Of a stretch of DNA of 17,573 nucleotides, positions 6,117 through 11,945 are shown piece after piece (within the stretch, counting starts at the first letter, position 1; every line of letters starts with the position of its first letter). This DNA is from 2-02-FULL-46-13 sp036517235 (GTDB lineage Bacteria > Patescibacteriota > Minisyncoccia > Phycocordibacterales > DSPV01). Location of the stretch: contig DATDXL010000042.1 in the NCBI GenBank assembly GCA_036517235.1, forward strand, positions 1 through 17,573. Direction: 5' to 3'. The position numbers were made by a program, and so were the translations under genes. The notes under the pieces were generated by a model. The model was given only the letters and a program-made list of their open reading frames with translations, had not been told where the DNA came from and searched no databases.

Positions 6117-6216
6117 GGTCTGCTCTTTGTTCGGGCCGTAGTATAGTGGTAGTACACGTGCTTTGGGAGCATGAGGTCCGAGTCCGATTCTCGGCGGCCC
6201 GAACAAAGAGCAGACC
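6117..6216. repeat. 22-bp perfect inverted repeat containing the tRNA-Pro acceptor stem
   Basis: GGTCTGCTCTTTGTT (6117-6131) is exactly complementary to AACAAAGAGCAGACC (6202-6216). It continues without a break into acceptor CGGGCCG (6132-6138) with CGGCCCG (6195-6201). The precursor would form one 22-bp helix in which the discriminator base A6202 is paired with T6131. Confidence 0.9.
6132..6202 (+). tRNA. tRNA-Pro(UGG)
   Basis: Acceptor CGGGCCG/CGGCCCG with the C1-G72 pair typical of bacterial proline tRNAs, discriminator A6202. Anticodon stem CGTGC/GCATG, loop TTTGGGA, anticodon TGG. T-arm CCGAG-TCCGATT-CTCGG. CCA is not encoded. Two oddities: the T-loop has C at position 55, where U (pseudouridine) is nearly universal, and the acceptor stem extends 15 bp into flanking sequence. 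Confidence 0.92.
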
Positions 6217-6306
6217 AGACATACCGAGAATCTGCGTGGCGGTAGGGTGCCTGTAGCCTCAAGGGGGAAAGACCCGAGTTTGATCTTCAGTACCAACATG
6301 GAGGGC

Positions 6307-7254
6307 ATGAAAATAAACAAAAACAACCTAATAGGGAAAAAGTTCTTAGTCACTGGCGGAGCAGGGTTTTTAGGTTCTTACGTGGTCGCTGAGCTTATGA
6401 AGAGAGGTGTACCTAAAGGGAATATAACGATTCCGCGGGTGTCAGAGCTAGACCTCCGTGTCTGGGAGAATTGTAGGAAAGCTGTTGTTGGTGCAGATGT
6501 GGTGATACATCTTGCTGCGAAAGTGGGAGGCATTGGCTTTAATTTGGAGAAACCAGGTGAATTATTTTACGACAATCTCATTATGGGCGCGCTTCTTATG
6601 GAGGCATCGCGGCAAGAGGGGGTCGAGAAGTTCGTAGCCATCGGGACGATTTGCGCGTACCCTAAACTTACGCCTGTACCTTTTAAGGAAGAAGATCTTT
6701 GGAGCGGGTATCCGGAAGAGACGAACGCTCCTTACGGGCTTGCGAAGAAAATGCTCTTGGTGCAGGCGCAGAGTTATCGAACGCAGTATGGATTTAATGC
6801 TATTTTTCTTTTACCCGTTAACCTCTATGGCGTAGGGGATGCGTTTGAAGAGGGAAGATCTCATGTCATACCCGCTCTTATAAAGAAATTCACTGAAGCG
6901 GCAAAGACAAAAAGCCCCACCGTGACCCTCTGGGGCACTGGAAAAGCCACGCGCGAATTTATTCACGTCAGTGATGCCGCGCAAGCCATCGTGGATGCGA
7001 CGTTTGGGTATGACAAAGCCGAGCCGGTCAACGTTGGTTCTGGTATGGAGATTTCGATCAAAGAGTTGGCAGGAAAAATAGCCCAGCACACGGGTTTTAC
7101 AGGTACCATTGCGTGGGACCCTTCAAAACCTGACGGTCAGCCGAGACGTAGGCTTGATGTTTCGCGAGCTTATCAGGAGTTTGGTTTCAGAGCAGAGAAA
7201 GATTTTGATGAAGGACTCAAAGAAATGGTGGAGTGGTTTGGCAATCAGCGATAG
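6307..7254 (+). CDS. fcl: GDP-L-fucose synthase-like NAD(P)-dependent epimerase/reductase
   Basis: A 315-aa short-chain dehydrogenase with an N-terminal Rossmann fold: TGGAGFLGS (16-24), then HLAAKVGGIG (68-77). The active-site set matches GDP-L-fucose synthase: T114/C116 (IGTICAYP), Y143 and K147 (APYGLAKKML) and H186 (GRSHVIPALI). C116, Y143, K147 and H186 are each exactly 7 residues beyond the E. coli Fcl residues C109, Y136, K140 and H179; Thr replaces the catalytic Ser107. It would convert GDP-4-keto-6-deoxymannose to GDP-L-fucose for surface glycans, although another sugar substrate is possible. Start: ATG 6307 is chosen by N-terminal length; ATG 6298 is an alternative, and neither has a well-spaced Shine-Dalgarno. 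No glycan neighbours are present. Confidence 0.82.
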   Translation: MKINKNNLIGKKFLVTGGAGFLGSYVVAELMKRGVPKGNITIPRVSELDLRVWENCRKAVVGADVVIHLAAKVGGIGFNLEKPGELFYDNLIMGALLMEASRQEGVEKFVAIGTICAYPKLTPVPFKEEDLWSGYPEETNAPYGLAKKMLLVQAQSYRTQYGFNAIFLLPVNLYGVGDAFEEGRSHVIPALIKKFTEAAKTKSPTVTLWGTGKATREFIHVSDAAQAIVDATFGYDKAEPVNVGSGMEISIKELAGKIAQHTGFTGTIAWDPSKPDGQPRRRLDVSRAYQEFGFRAEKDFDEGLKEMVEWFGNQR

Positions 7255-7262
7255 ATTCTCTC

Positions 7263-7871
7263 ATGGATACGGCAAGGGCCATCAAGCAGCTTCGTGAATT
7301 AAGACGCAGGGCTCGCCCGATGCGTTTGGCTGCTGACGGGTGGCGGTATCCCTGGCAGACGCTCATCGCAGTCTTGCTGTCAGCACGCACGCGGGATGAG
7401 GTTACCATCACTGTTGGAGAGAAACTTTTCTCTCGCTATTCCACTCTCGGGGAGCTTGCAAAGGCGACACCGTCTCAAATCGCTACTATACTACGGCCGG
7501 TAAATTTCTTTAGGAATAAAGCAAGATTCGTACAAGGGTGCGCGAACGCACTTCAGAATCGCTTTGGCGGAAGACTGCCGCACACTCTCACAGATCTCAT
7601 CTCTCTTCCTGGAGTTGGTCGTAAGACAGCGAATGTGTTTTTGTCAGAGAGAGGCGAGCAAACTATCGGGGTAGACACGCACGTCGCGTACATCGCACAA
7701 TCTCTCCTCTGGTCTCTGCACCGTAATCCTCTTAAGATAGAGAAAGATCTCGAGAGGCTTTTCCCGCGCCGTTTATGGAGGAGCATCAATGCCACGTGCG
7801 TGCATTTTGGGAAGACGTATACCAAGAGGCGAGAAAAAGATCGCATCCTTTCTTTACTCAGAGAGCTTTGA
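7263..7871 (+). CDS. nth: Endonuclease III-like DNA glycosylase lacking the Fe-S cluster
   Basis: A 202-aa HhH-GPD protein. Helix-hairpin-helix LPGVGRKTANVFL (115-127) carries the catalytic Lys K121, and D138 lies in GVDTHV, close to E. coli Nth K120 and D138. The N-terminal LLSARTRDEVT is closer to archaeal-type Nth than to E. coli LLSAQATD. Function: bifunctional glycosylase/AP lyase for oxidised pyrimidines. The C-terminus ends NATCVHFGKTYTKRREKDRILSLLREL; the four-cysteine [4Fe-4S] loop normally found here is absent, leaving one Cys. The reading is open from GTG 7233, but ATG 7263, 8 nt after the fcl stop, gives a normal N-terminus. It heads the nth-mutY-RNHCP run. Confidence 0.9.
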   Translation: MDTARAIKQLRELRRRARPMRLAADGWRYPWQTLIAVLLSARTRDEVTITVGEKLFSRYSTLGELAKATPSQIATILRPVNFFRNKARFVQGCANALQNRFGGRLPHTLTDLISLPGVGRKTANVFLSERGEQTIGVDTHVAYIAQSLLWSLHRNPLKIEKDLERLFPRRLWRSINATCVHFGKTYTKRREKDRILSLLREL

Positions 7872-7875
7872 CCGT

Positions 7876-8697
7876 ATGCACACCTCTCTACACGACAAAA
7901 AATCGTTTCAGGAGCTAATCTATAAACACTACCGTATCTATGGGCGGAGATTCCCATGGAGAGAAACGACAGACCCATACCATATCTTGGTTTCTGAGAT
8001 TATGCTCCAACAGACTCAAGCCGAGCGCGTGCAGGATTTTTACACACGTTTTATCCAACGTTTTCCCGATGTCGACTCTCTTGCCAAATCAAGGGTTGGT
8101 GACGTGGTTCGTATCTGGAAGGGCCTCGGGTATAATCGGCGCGCTCTTAACCTCAGACGTGCCGCGCACGACATCGTCTCAAAGTTTGAGGGACCCATAC
8201 CGAACGCACTCTCTGATCTAGAAGCCCTCCCTGGGGTTGGGCCTTATACGGCTCGTGCCATACTAGCGTTTGCGTTTAACGCACCCTCTGCGTTTATAGA
8301 AACCAACATACGTACTGTCTATCTGCACTTCTTTTTTAAGAAACGCAGGCGCGTCTCGGACAACGAACTCTTGCCTCTTGTACAGGAAACGCTGGACCAG
8401 GAGAATCCACGTCTTTGGTATCAGGCGCTTATGGATTACGGTGCGATGCTTAAGCGCTCATCGGTTCGTTTAAACAGCAAGAGCCCGCAATATGTTAAAC
8501 AGGAGCCGTTTTTAGGCTCTACGAGAGAACTACGAGGAAAACTTATTGCGCTTGCTCTTGAAAAACCTATCACCCGTCAAAACCTAAAAAAATTTTTGGG
8601 AAAGGAAGATCGGGGGTTACCAGTGGAACGGGTGTTGGGAGCGTTAATCACCGAAGGCTTTCTTAAGAAACAGGGTAGAACGTATCTTTTGCGTTGA
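7876..8697 (+). CDS. mutY: MutY-like A/G-specific adenine glycosylase lacking the Fe-S cluster
   Basis: A 273-aa protein. FPWRETTDPYHILVSEIMLQQTQ (26-48) holds the MutY catalytic Glu (E41) and the diagnostic QQTQ. HhH: LPGVGPYTARAIL (118-130), with Tyr at the position also occupied by Tyr in Geobacillus MutY. Two departures: the catalytic Asp of the DGNV motif is Glu here (E142 in FIETNIRTV), and the region after LMDYGAML has no cysteines, so no [4Fe-4S] cluster. The C-terminus (about 215-273, RELRGKLIALALEKPIT...) looks like a small winged helix rather than the MutT-like 8-oxoG-sensing domain. It should remove A opposite 8-oxoG, but specificity is uncertain. ATG 7876 is 4 nt after the nth stop. 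Confidence 0.87.
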   Translation: MHTSLHDKKSFQELIYKHYRIYGRRFPWRETTDPYHILVSEIMLQQTQAERVQDFYTRFIQRFPDVDSLAKSRVGDVVRIWKGLGYNRRALNLRRAAHDIVSKFEGPIPNALSDLEALPGVGPYTARAILAFAFNAPSAFIETNIRTVYLHFFFKKRRRVSDNELLPLVQETLDQENPRLWYQALMDYGAMLKRSSVRLNSKSPQYVKQEPFLGSTRELRGKLIALALEKPITRQNLKKFLGKEDRGLPVERVLGALITEGFLKKQGRTYLLR

Positions 8698-8984
8698 TGT
8701 CACTCAAGTTTCAAAGAAAAAAAGAGAATTTCGTGTGCGAGCATTGCGGTATTGCTGTGGAGGGGAGCGGTTTTACGAATCATTGCCCGGCGTGCTTGTT
8801 TAGCAAACATGTGGATGTCTATCCCGGCGATCGTGGGGGAGAATGCCTCGGGCTCATGGAGCCAAAGGCGCTTTTGCTGGAGAGAGGCGAGTACCAGATA
8901 CTCCACCGCTGTATCCGCTGTGGCGCTGAAAAGAAGAACAGAGCAGCCCCTGGGGATGCTTTACAGACCTTGCTAGACTCATAG
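8697..8984 (+). CDS. RNHCP-domain zinc-ribbon protein
   Basis: A 95-aa protein matching the RNHCP family: RKKENFVCEHCG (8-18), GSGFTNHCPACLFSKHVD (23-40), PGDRGGECLGLMEP (43-56) and HRCIRCGAEKKNR (70-82). Cysteines C14/C17, C30/C33 and C72/C75 form CxxC pairs suited to zinc binding, plus C50. The family function is unknown; a nucleic-acid-binding ribbon is a reasonable guess. The ATG at 8697 overlaps the mutY stop by one base (TGATG), so it is translationally coupled. An upstream TTG at 8694 is possible but unnecessary. Confidence 0.9.
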   Translation: MSLKFQRKKENFVCEHCGIAVEGSGFTNHCPACLFSKHVDVYPGDRGGECLGLMEPKALLLERGEYQILHRCIRCGAEKKNRAAPGDALQTLLDS

Positions 8985-9003
8985 CGCTACGCTGTCTTAG
9001 CGC
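8984..9003. terminator. Hairpin between convergent genes
   Basis: GCGCTA (8984-8989) pairs with TAGCGC (8998-9003), loop 8 nt. It overlaps the stop codons of the RNHCP gene and of the protease gene. No U-tract is present in either direction, so it is at best a weak bidirectional terminator. Confidence 0.35.
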
Positions 9004-10172
9004 GGAGTGGCATCGTTGAGCTTTTGTATGAACGGCTTTGCAAGCTCAGGAGCGATTTCGTTCCTGAATTGTTCCCCGACGGCTTGGATGTCTTGCGCGA
9101 GGAATTCTCTAAGTGAGACACCTGTTTCTTTTTGCAGAACGCGGTTGATGTGGGAGATCGTTATTGCCCGAAGATCGCGCTCTCCTGTGGTGGGCGCTTC
9201 TGAACTTGTAACGACGATGCCGATGAGTTCTCCGGAGGCGTTTACCACCGCACCTCCAGAGGAGCCTCGTTGTGAGACTACGCTTCCTCCGAGCGATAGC
9301 AGATCTACGGTGTCTTCGATGAATGTGTAGACGTCCTGTATCGTTGCGGTTGCCGATGACAGGAATAGATTCATCTGGATGTTGATACCCCCAAGAAAAC
9401 CGGCAGGGTAGGCGGTAATGATGACTGGATGTCCGATAAGGTCGCTTGTTTCTACTAGCCCTATGTCAAGGTAAGGGAACTTCTCGGGTTTCTGTATAGA
9501 GGGTCCTGTGGGTTCACCGACGAGAAGCAGACCAAAATCGTTCTCGCCTGTGCCAGTTGGGCTTTGCACAAGGACCTCTTCGTAATGGGTTCGGGCCCAC
9601 GCGGGGGAGATATATACGAGTTTCGCGTGGTAGCGTGGGCTAGCTGGACTTCCCAACCTCACCACGCAGTCCAAGAAGTCTTTGACGGGGGAGTCTTTTA
9701 CCAGAAGGTATTGTGCGAGGTGTGCATTGACCAGAATGACTCCACGCGGGTCTATGAGCACCCCGCTTCCCGAGACGGGGTTGAGGAGCCCTCCCGATGC
9801 GCTGGTGCAGAGAATGTTGACTGTAGCCGCGCGCGTTTGTTCGTTGATCGCGTCCCACGAAAGGGGAGCAGGTGTATCTGGTAGCGGCGTGGGGGTCTCA
9901 ACAGGCCCTGCTGGCTTTGCCTCAATAGGTACAAGGACTTCTTTCTTTTGAGGGGCTGGCGTTTTCTCCTTCGGCTTTTCTTCGGGTTTTGTCGAGGTTG
10001 CGGGTGTTTGCACCAGTGGAGTCTTCGGGGTTTCCGCAACGAGTGTTGAGGTACTAACACCAGCGATCGGCGTTGAGGTTGCGATAAAGGTTGGGGGAGA
10101 CGAGAACAATGAAAGTACTACCACAACAAGGGTAGTTAGACTCCATTTAAGCGCATGAAAGAAATCAAACAT
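8997..10172 (-). CDS. Membrane-anchored trypsin-like serine protease
   Basis: A 391-aa protein. An N-terminal hydrophobic segment (about 10-26, WSLTTLVVVVLSLFSS) acts as signal anchor. It is followed by a Pro/Thr/Lys-rich linker (about 30-105) of the kind that spans a cell wall, then a chymotrypsin-fold domain (about 105-345). The triad is visible: H151 (ILVNAHLAQ), D212 (ENDFGLLLV) and S305 (RGSSGGAV). No PDZ domain follows; the C-terminus is a short helical tail. It probably acts outside the membrane, in protein quality control or processing. Reading is open up to 10205, but ATG 10172 is chosen because a consensus extended -10 lies exactly 6 nt upstream of it. Divergent from gene B, with 71 bp between start codons. 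Confidence 0.87.
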   Translation of the reverse strand: MFDFFHALKWSLTTLVVVVLSLFSSPPTFIATSTPIAGVSTSTLVAETPKTPLVQTPATSTKPEEKPKEKTPAPQKKEVLVPIEAKPAGPVETPTPLPDTPAPLSWDAINEQTRAATVNILCTSASGGLLNPVSGSGVLIDPRGVILVNAHLAQYLLVKDSPVKDFLDCVVRLGSPASPRYHAKLVYISPAWARTHYEEVLVQSPTGTGENDFGLLLVGEPTGPSIQKPEKFPYLDIGLVETSDLIGHPVIITAYPAGFLGGINIQMNLFLSSATATIQDVYTFIEDTVDLLSLGGSVVSQRGSSGGAVVNASGELIGIVVTSSEAPTTGERDLRAITISHINRVLQKETGVSLREFLAQDIQAVGEQFRNEIAPELAKPFIQKLNDATPR

Positions 10173-10178
10173 AAAACA

Positions 10179-10187
10179 ATTATAGCA
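10179..10187 (-). promoter_or_regulatory. Extended -10 promoter of the protease gene
   Basis: On the minus strand TGC-TATAAT (10187-10179), followed by TGTTTT and then the ATG. The 6-nt gap puts the predicted transcription start on the start codon, the same geometry as the Xer promoter. Confidence 0.75.
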
Positions 10188-10207
10188 AGCAATTATGCGT
10201 AACAATA

Positions 10208-10236
10208 TTGAATACCCGACTATAGTAAGCTAGAAT
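10208..10236 (+). promoter_or_regulatory. Promoter of gene B
   Basis: TTGAAT (10208-10213), 17-nt spacer, TAGAAT (10231-10236), then 7 nt to the ATG at 10244. A leaderless start is predicted. Confidence 0.65.
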
Positions 10237-10243
10237 TATACAT

Positions 10244-10912
10244 ATGAAATCAGAAACTGTTAAAAGCCAGGCCTTACACTTGAGAGCCTCGGGGCATTCT
10301 TACAGTTATATTTCAGATAAAACAGGAATCTCAAAAAGCACTCTAAGTGATTGGCTAACGCGTATTCCTTATATTCCCAATCAAGAAACAATAGCCCGGA
10401 TAGGAAAAGCTAGAGCAGCATCTGGGGCCGCGAAACACAAAATAAAAGTAGAATCCTTAACAAGGGCCGCATTGCTAGCGAAGGACGATATAGGGACCAT
10501 AAGTAGGCGCGACTTGTTTATGCTCGGTCTCGGTCTCTACATTGGAGAGGGAACAAAGTCTGGGAATATCATCAGGGTGATCAATGCTAACCCACACGTA
10601 ATCAGGCTTGCCATGGTCTGGTTCAAAAAGATATGCAATCTGACTAACAGTAATTTCAGGCTCAGGTTACATATTTATCCCGATAACAATGAGAAGGACT
10701 GTATCAAATACTGGTCAAAGATCACCGGACTGCCAACGCGGAATTTTCAGAAGACACAGATTGACTTGCGGAAAGACAAGAAAATGGCGAAGAGAGGCAA
10801 GCTACCTTACGGAACCGCCCACCTGCACATCAAAAGCAATGGGGTGGAGAAATTCGGAGTTTTCCTTGCGCGAAGGATTCAAGCTTGGACGGATATAGTT
10901 CTTCGTGTATAG
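10244..10912 (+). CDS. HTH + LAGLIDADG-like protein (gene B), upstream of tRNA-Gly(UCC)
   Basis: A 222-aa protein and paralogue of gene A (4612-5283). The HTH (13-38) is LRASGHSYSYISDKTGISKSTLSDWL, sharing the SYS-x-I and KSTLSDW blocks with gene A. The second domain (88-215) shows LFMLGLGLYIGEGTK (91-105), NANPHVIRLAMVWFKKIC, LHIYPDNNEKDCIKYWSKI (142-160) and NFQKTQI. Overall identity is low, so the two are old or diverging copies, not a recent duplication. Its stop codon (10910-10912) lies inside the -10 box of the tRNA-Gly promoter, and the tRNA begins 11 nt after the stop. A sequence-specific DNA-binding role with LAGLIDADG ancestry is inferred; nuclease activity is untested. Confidence 0.75.
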   Translation: MKSETVKSQALHLRASGHSYSYISDKTGISKSTLSDWLTRIPYIPNQETIARIGKARAASGAAKHKIKVESLTRAALLAKDDIGTISRRDLFMLGLGLYIGEGTKSGNIIRVINANPHVIRLAMVWFKKICNLTNSNFRLRLHIYPDNNEKDCIKYWSKITGLPTRNFQKTQIDLRKDKKMAKRGKLPYGTAHLHIKSNGVEKFGVFLARRIQAWTDIVLRV

Positions 10913-10913
10913 T
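10885..10913 (+). promoter_or_regulatory. Promoter of tRNA-Gly(UCC), inside the 3' end of gene B
   Basis: TTGGAC (10885-10890), 17-nt spacer, TATAGT (10908-10913), then 10 nt to the tRNA. The TAG stop of gene B is part of TATAGT. Confidence 0.65.
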
Positions 10914-10923
10914 TTCTGACATC

Positions 10924-10994
10924 GCGGGTGTAGTTTAGTGGTAGAATGACACACTTCCAATGTGTAGGCGCGAGTTCGATTCTCGCCACCCGCA
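10924..10994 (+). tRNA. tRNA-Gly(UCC)
   Basis: Acceptor GCGGGTG (10924-10930) with CACCCGC (10987-10993), discriminator A10994. Anticodon stem ACACA/TGTGT, loop CTTCCAA, anticodon TCC. T-arm GCGAG-TTCGATT-CTCGC, identical to that of tRNA-Gly(GCC). CCA is not encoded. Confidence 0.95.
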
Positions 10995-11001
10995 AAATAA
11001 A

Positions 11002-11148
11002 GCGCGAAGCGCATATATTTTGTGGGGTGAGGAGTCGTGTTACGGCTCCGTGCGAGGATCGAAGCCCGATTGAGTCCTACGCCGTAGGCGTATCCAATCG
11101 GGGTACTGCTCCTGTAAGGAGCGATTCTCCCTATTTCCGCTACCCGCA
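11002..11148 (+). repeat. Cluster of tiny-loop palindromes ending in a tRNA-Gly 3' fragment
   Basis: Four hairpins with 3-nt loops occur in 121 bp: GCGC-GAA-GCGC (11002-11012), GGAGTCGT-GTT-ACGGCTCC (11031-11049, one G-U pair), TACGCC-GTA-GGCGTA inside CCCGATTG/CAATCGGG (11065-11102), and GCTCCT-GTA-AGGAGC (11108-11122). The block ends with CGCTACCCGCA (11138-11148), identical to the last 11 nt of tRNA-Gly(GCC), preceded by GCGATTCTC, which resembles its T-arm. No complete cloverleaf can be drawn. It may be a tRNA-derived relic or a structured RNA. Confidence 0.5.
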
Positions 11149-11185
11149 TTCGTACGCAGGAAATTACACCGTGACCGATCAGCGA

Positions 11186-11797
11186 TCAGGAGTTCTCATG
11201 CGGTAATGGCCGGAGATCTTTTTGTGCTAACCGTTTCTTATAGAAGGCACTGAAGAAGTGCTCAACGGTAATGAGGATAAGAACTGCGAGTAAGAGAGCC
11301 ACTTCCGCGTACCGTACATAGCTTTTGAGAAGTGAGAACGAGGCAGCGAATAGTACGCCTAGCACAGTACTGACCGCGACCCACGCACTGATCGCCACGA
11401 GGTCCGCCTTGATGAATCGGTCGAATGTTACGCCAGCGGGACGAACTCTGATGAGTACGATGCGGTGGAGGAGATAGACGAATTTAGCGATGAATATGGA
11501 AAGGGTAGGCCTCTCGCGCAGTTGGCGGTCAATTGCCGGCATGAGGCCTCGAGCGATACGTCTGGTGAGCAGGAACCTGTCAAGAAAGTGCCCGAACCAG
11601 TACCAGAGTATGTCCCCAATGAGCATGCCTACAAAAGCCACGAGGAGGACTGAGGAGAGCTGCATGTGTCCCGTCTGTGTCAGGAATATTGCCGCAAGGA
11701 GGACAATCTCTCCTTCTACCACCATGCCGATAAAGAGCACTACGTACCCTAAGTACTGCCAATCCTGCATCCTTTCGAGTATGAGCGATTCCCACAT
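11186..11797 (-). CDS. DedA-family (VTT domain) membrane protein
   Basis: A 203-aa protein, a usual DedA length. Hydrophobic segments lie at about 15-40, 48-67, 100-118, 135-155 and 163-180. Family marks: VVEGEIVLLAAIFL (26-39), VGMLIGDILWYWFGHFLDR (56-74, containing the conserved GDxxWYxxG) and RPAGVTFDRF (119-128). DedA proteins are inner-membrane transporters or scramblases implicated in phospholipid (undecaprenyl-phosphate or PE) flipping and envelope homeostasis; the substrate here is unknown. ATG 11797 is supported by a -10 box 8 nt upstream; ATG at codon 10 is an alternative. It is a single-gene unit with no clear terminator before tRNA-Gly. Confidence 0.88.
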   Translation of the reverse strand: MWESLILERMQDWQYLGYVVLFIGMVVEGEIVLLAAIFLTQTGHMQLSSVLLVAFVGMLIGDILWYWFGHFLDRFLLTRRIARGLMPAIDRQLRERPTLSIFIAKFVYLLHRIVLIRVRPAGVTFDRFIKADLVAISAWVAVSTVLGVLFAASFSLLKSYVRYAEVALLLAVLILITVEHFFSAFYKKRLAQKDLRPLPHENS

Positions 11798-11805
11798 GGT
11801 AGATA

Positions 11806-11874
11806 AGTATACCCCGTGAGATAAAAAACATGGATAGTTTTATTTGTGACTTACGACTTATCTCATGGGGTATA
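11806..11874 (-). promoter_or_regulatory. DedA promoter with overlapping 17-bp inverted repeat
   Basis: The -10 box TATACT (11811-11806, minus strand) lies 8 nt before the DedA ATG. It overlaps the right-hand part of an inverted repeat: TATACCCCGTGAGATAA (11808-11824) with TTATCTCATGGGGTATA (11858-11874), 16 of 17 pairs, the one mismatch being G-U compatible. The spacer is 33 bp. The GGGGTATA half also appears at the hup promoter (12458-12465). Likely an operator, or a hairpin near the transcription start. Confidence 0.55.
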
Positions 11875-11893
11875 ACAAGTCTCCGGTAGGGAA

Positions 11894-11925
11894 ACACAAA
11901 ACCCCGCTTCGGCGGGGTTTTGTGT
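11894..11925 (-). terminator. Intrinsic terminator of hup
   Basis: A 14-bp perfect stem ending in CCCCGC, closed by a C(UUCG)G-type tetraloop on the plus strand (ACCCCGC-TTCG-GCGGGGT), with TTTTGTGTTT on the minus-strand 3' side. It lies 20 nt past the hup stop and could also work for plus-strand transcripts. Confidence 0.85.
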
Positions 11926-11945
11926 AAGTGGAAACTCGAGAAAGT

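Larger units (their letters stand above)
6093..6254 (+). repeat. Imperfect 19-bp direct repeats flanking the tRNA-Pro cassette
   Basis: Positions 6093-6111 (GTGGCAGGAGGGTGCTTGT) and 6236-6254 (GTGGCGGTAGGGTGCCTGT) agree at 16 of 19 positions in the same orientation, and lie outside the inverted repeat 6117-6216. They may record a duplication or insertion of the tRNA cassette, or may be chance. Confidence 0.4.

Noticed and set aside
6247..6306. Longer start (GTG 6247) for the fucose synthase-like gene
   Set aside because: It adds 20 residues (MPVASRGKDPSLIFSTNMEG) not expected before the Rossmann strand, and overlaps the direct repeat 6236-6254.
7789..7875. Extended N-terminus of mutY overlapping nth
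   Set aside because: The extra 29 residues overlap the nth coding sequence in another frame. ATG 7876 directly after the nth stop gives the usual MutY start.
11020..11148. A third complete tRNA gene after tRNA-Gly(UCC)
   Set aside because: Only the 3' end resembles tRNA-Gly. No matching 5' acceptor strand, D-arm or 7-nt anticodon loop is present.
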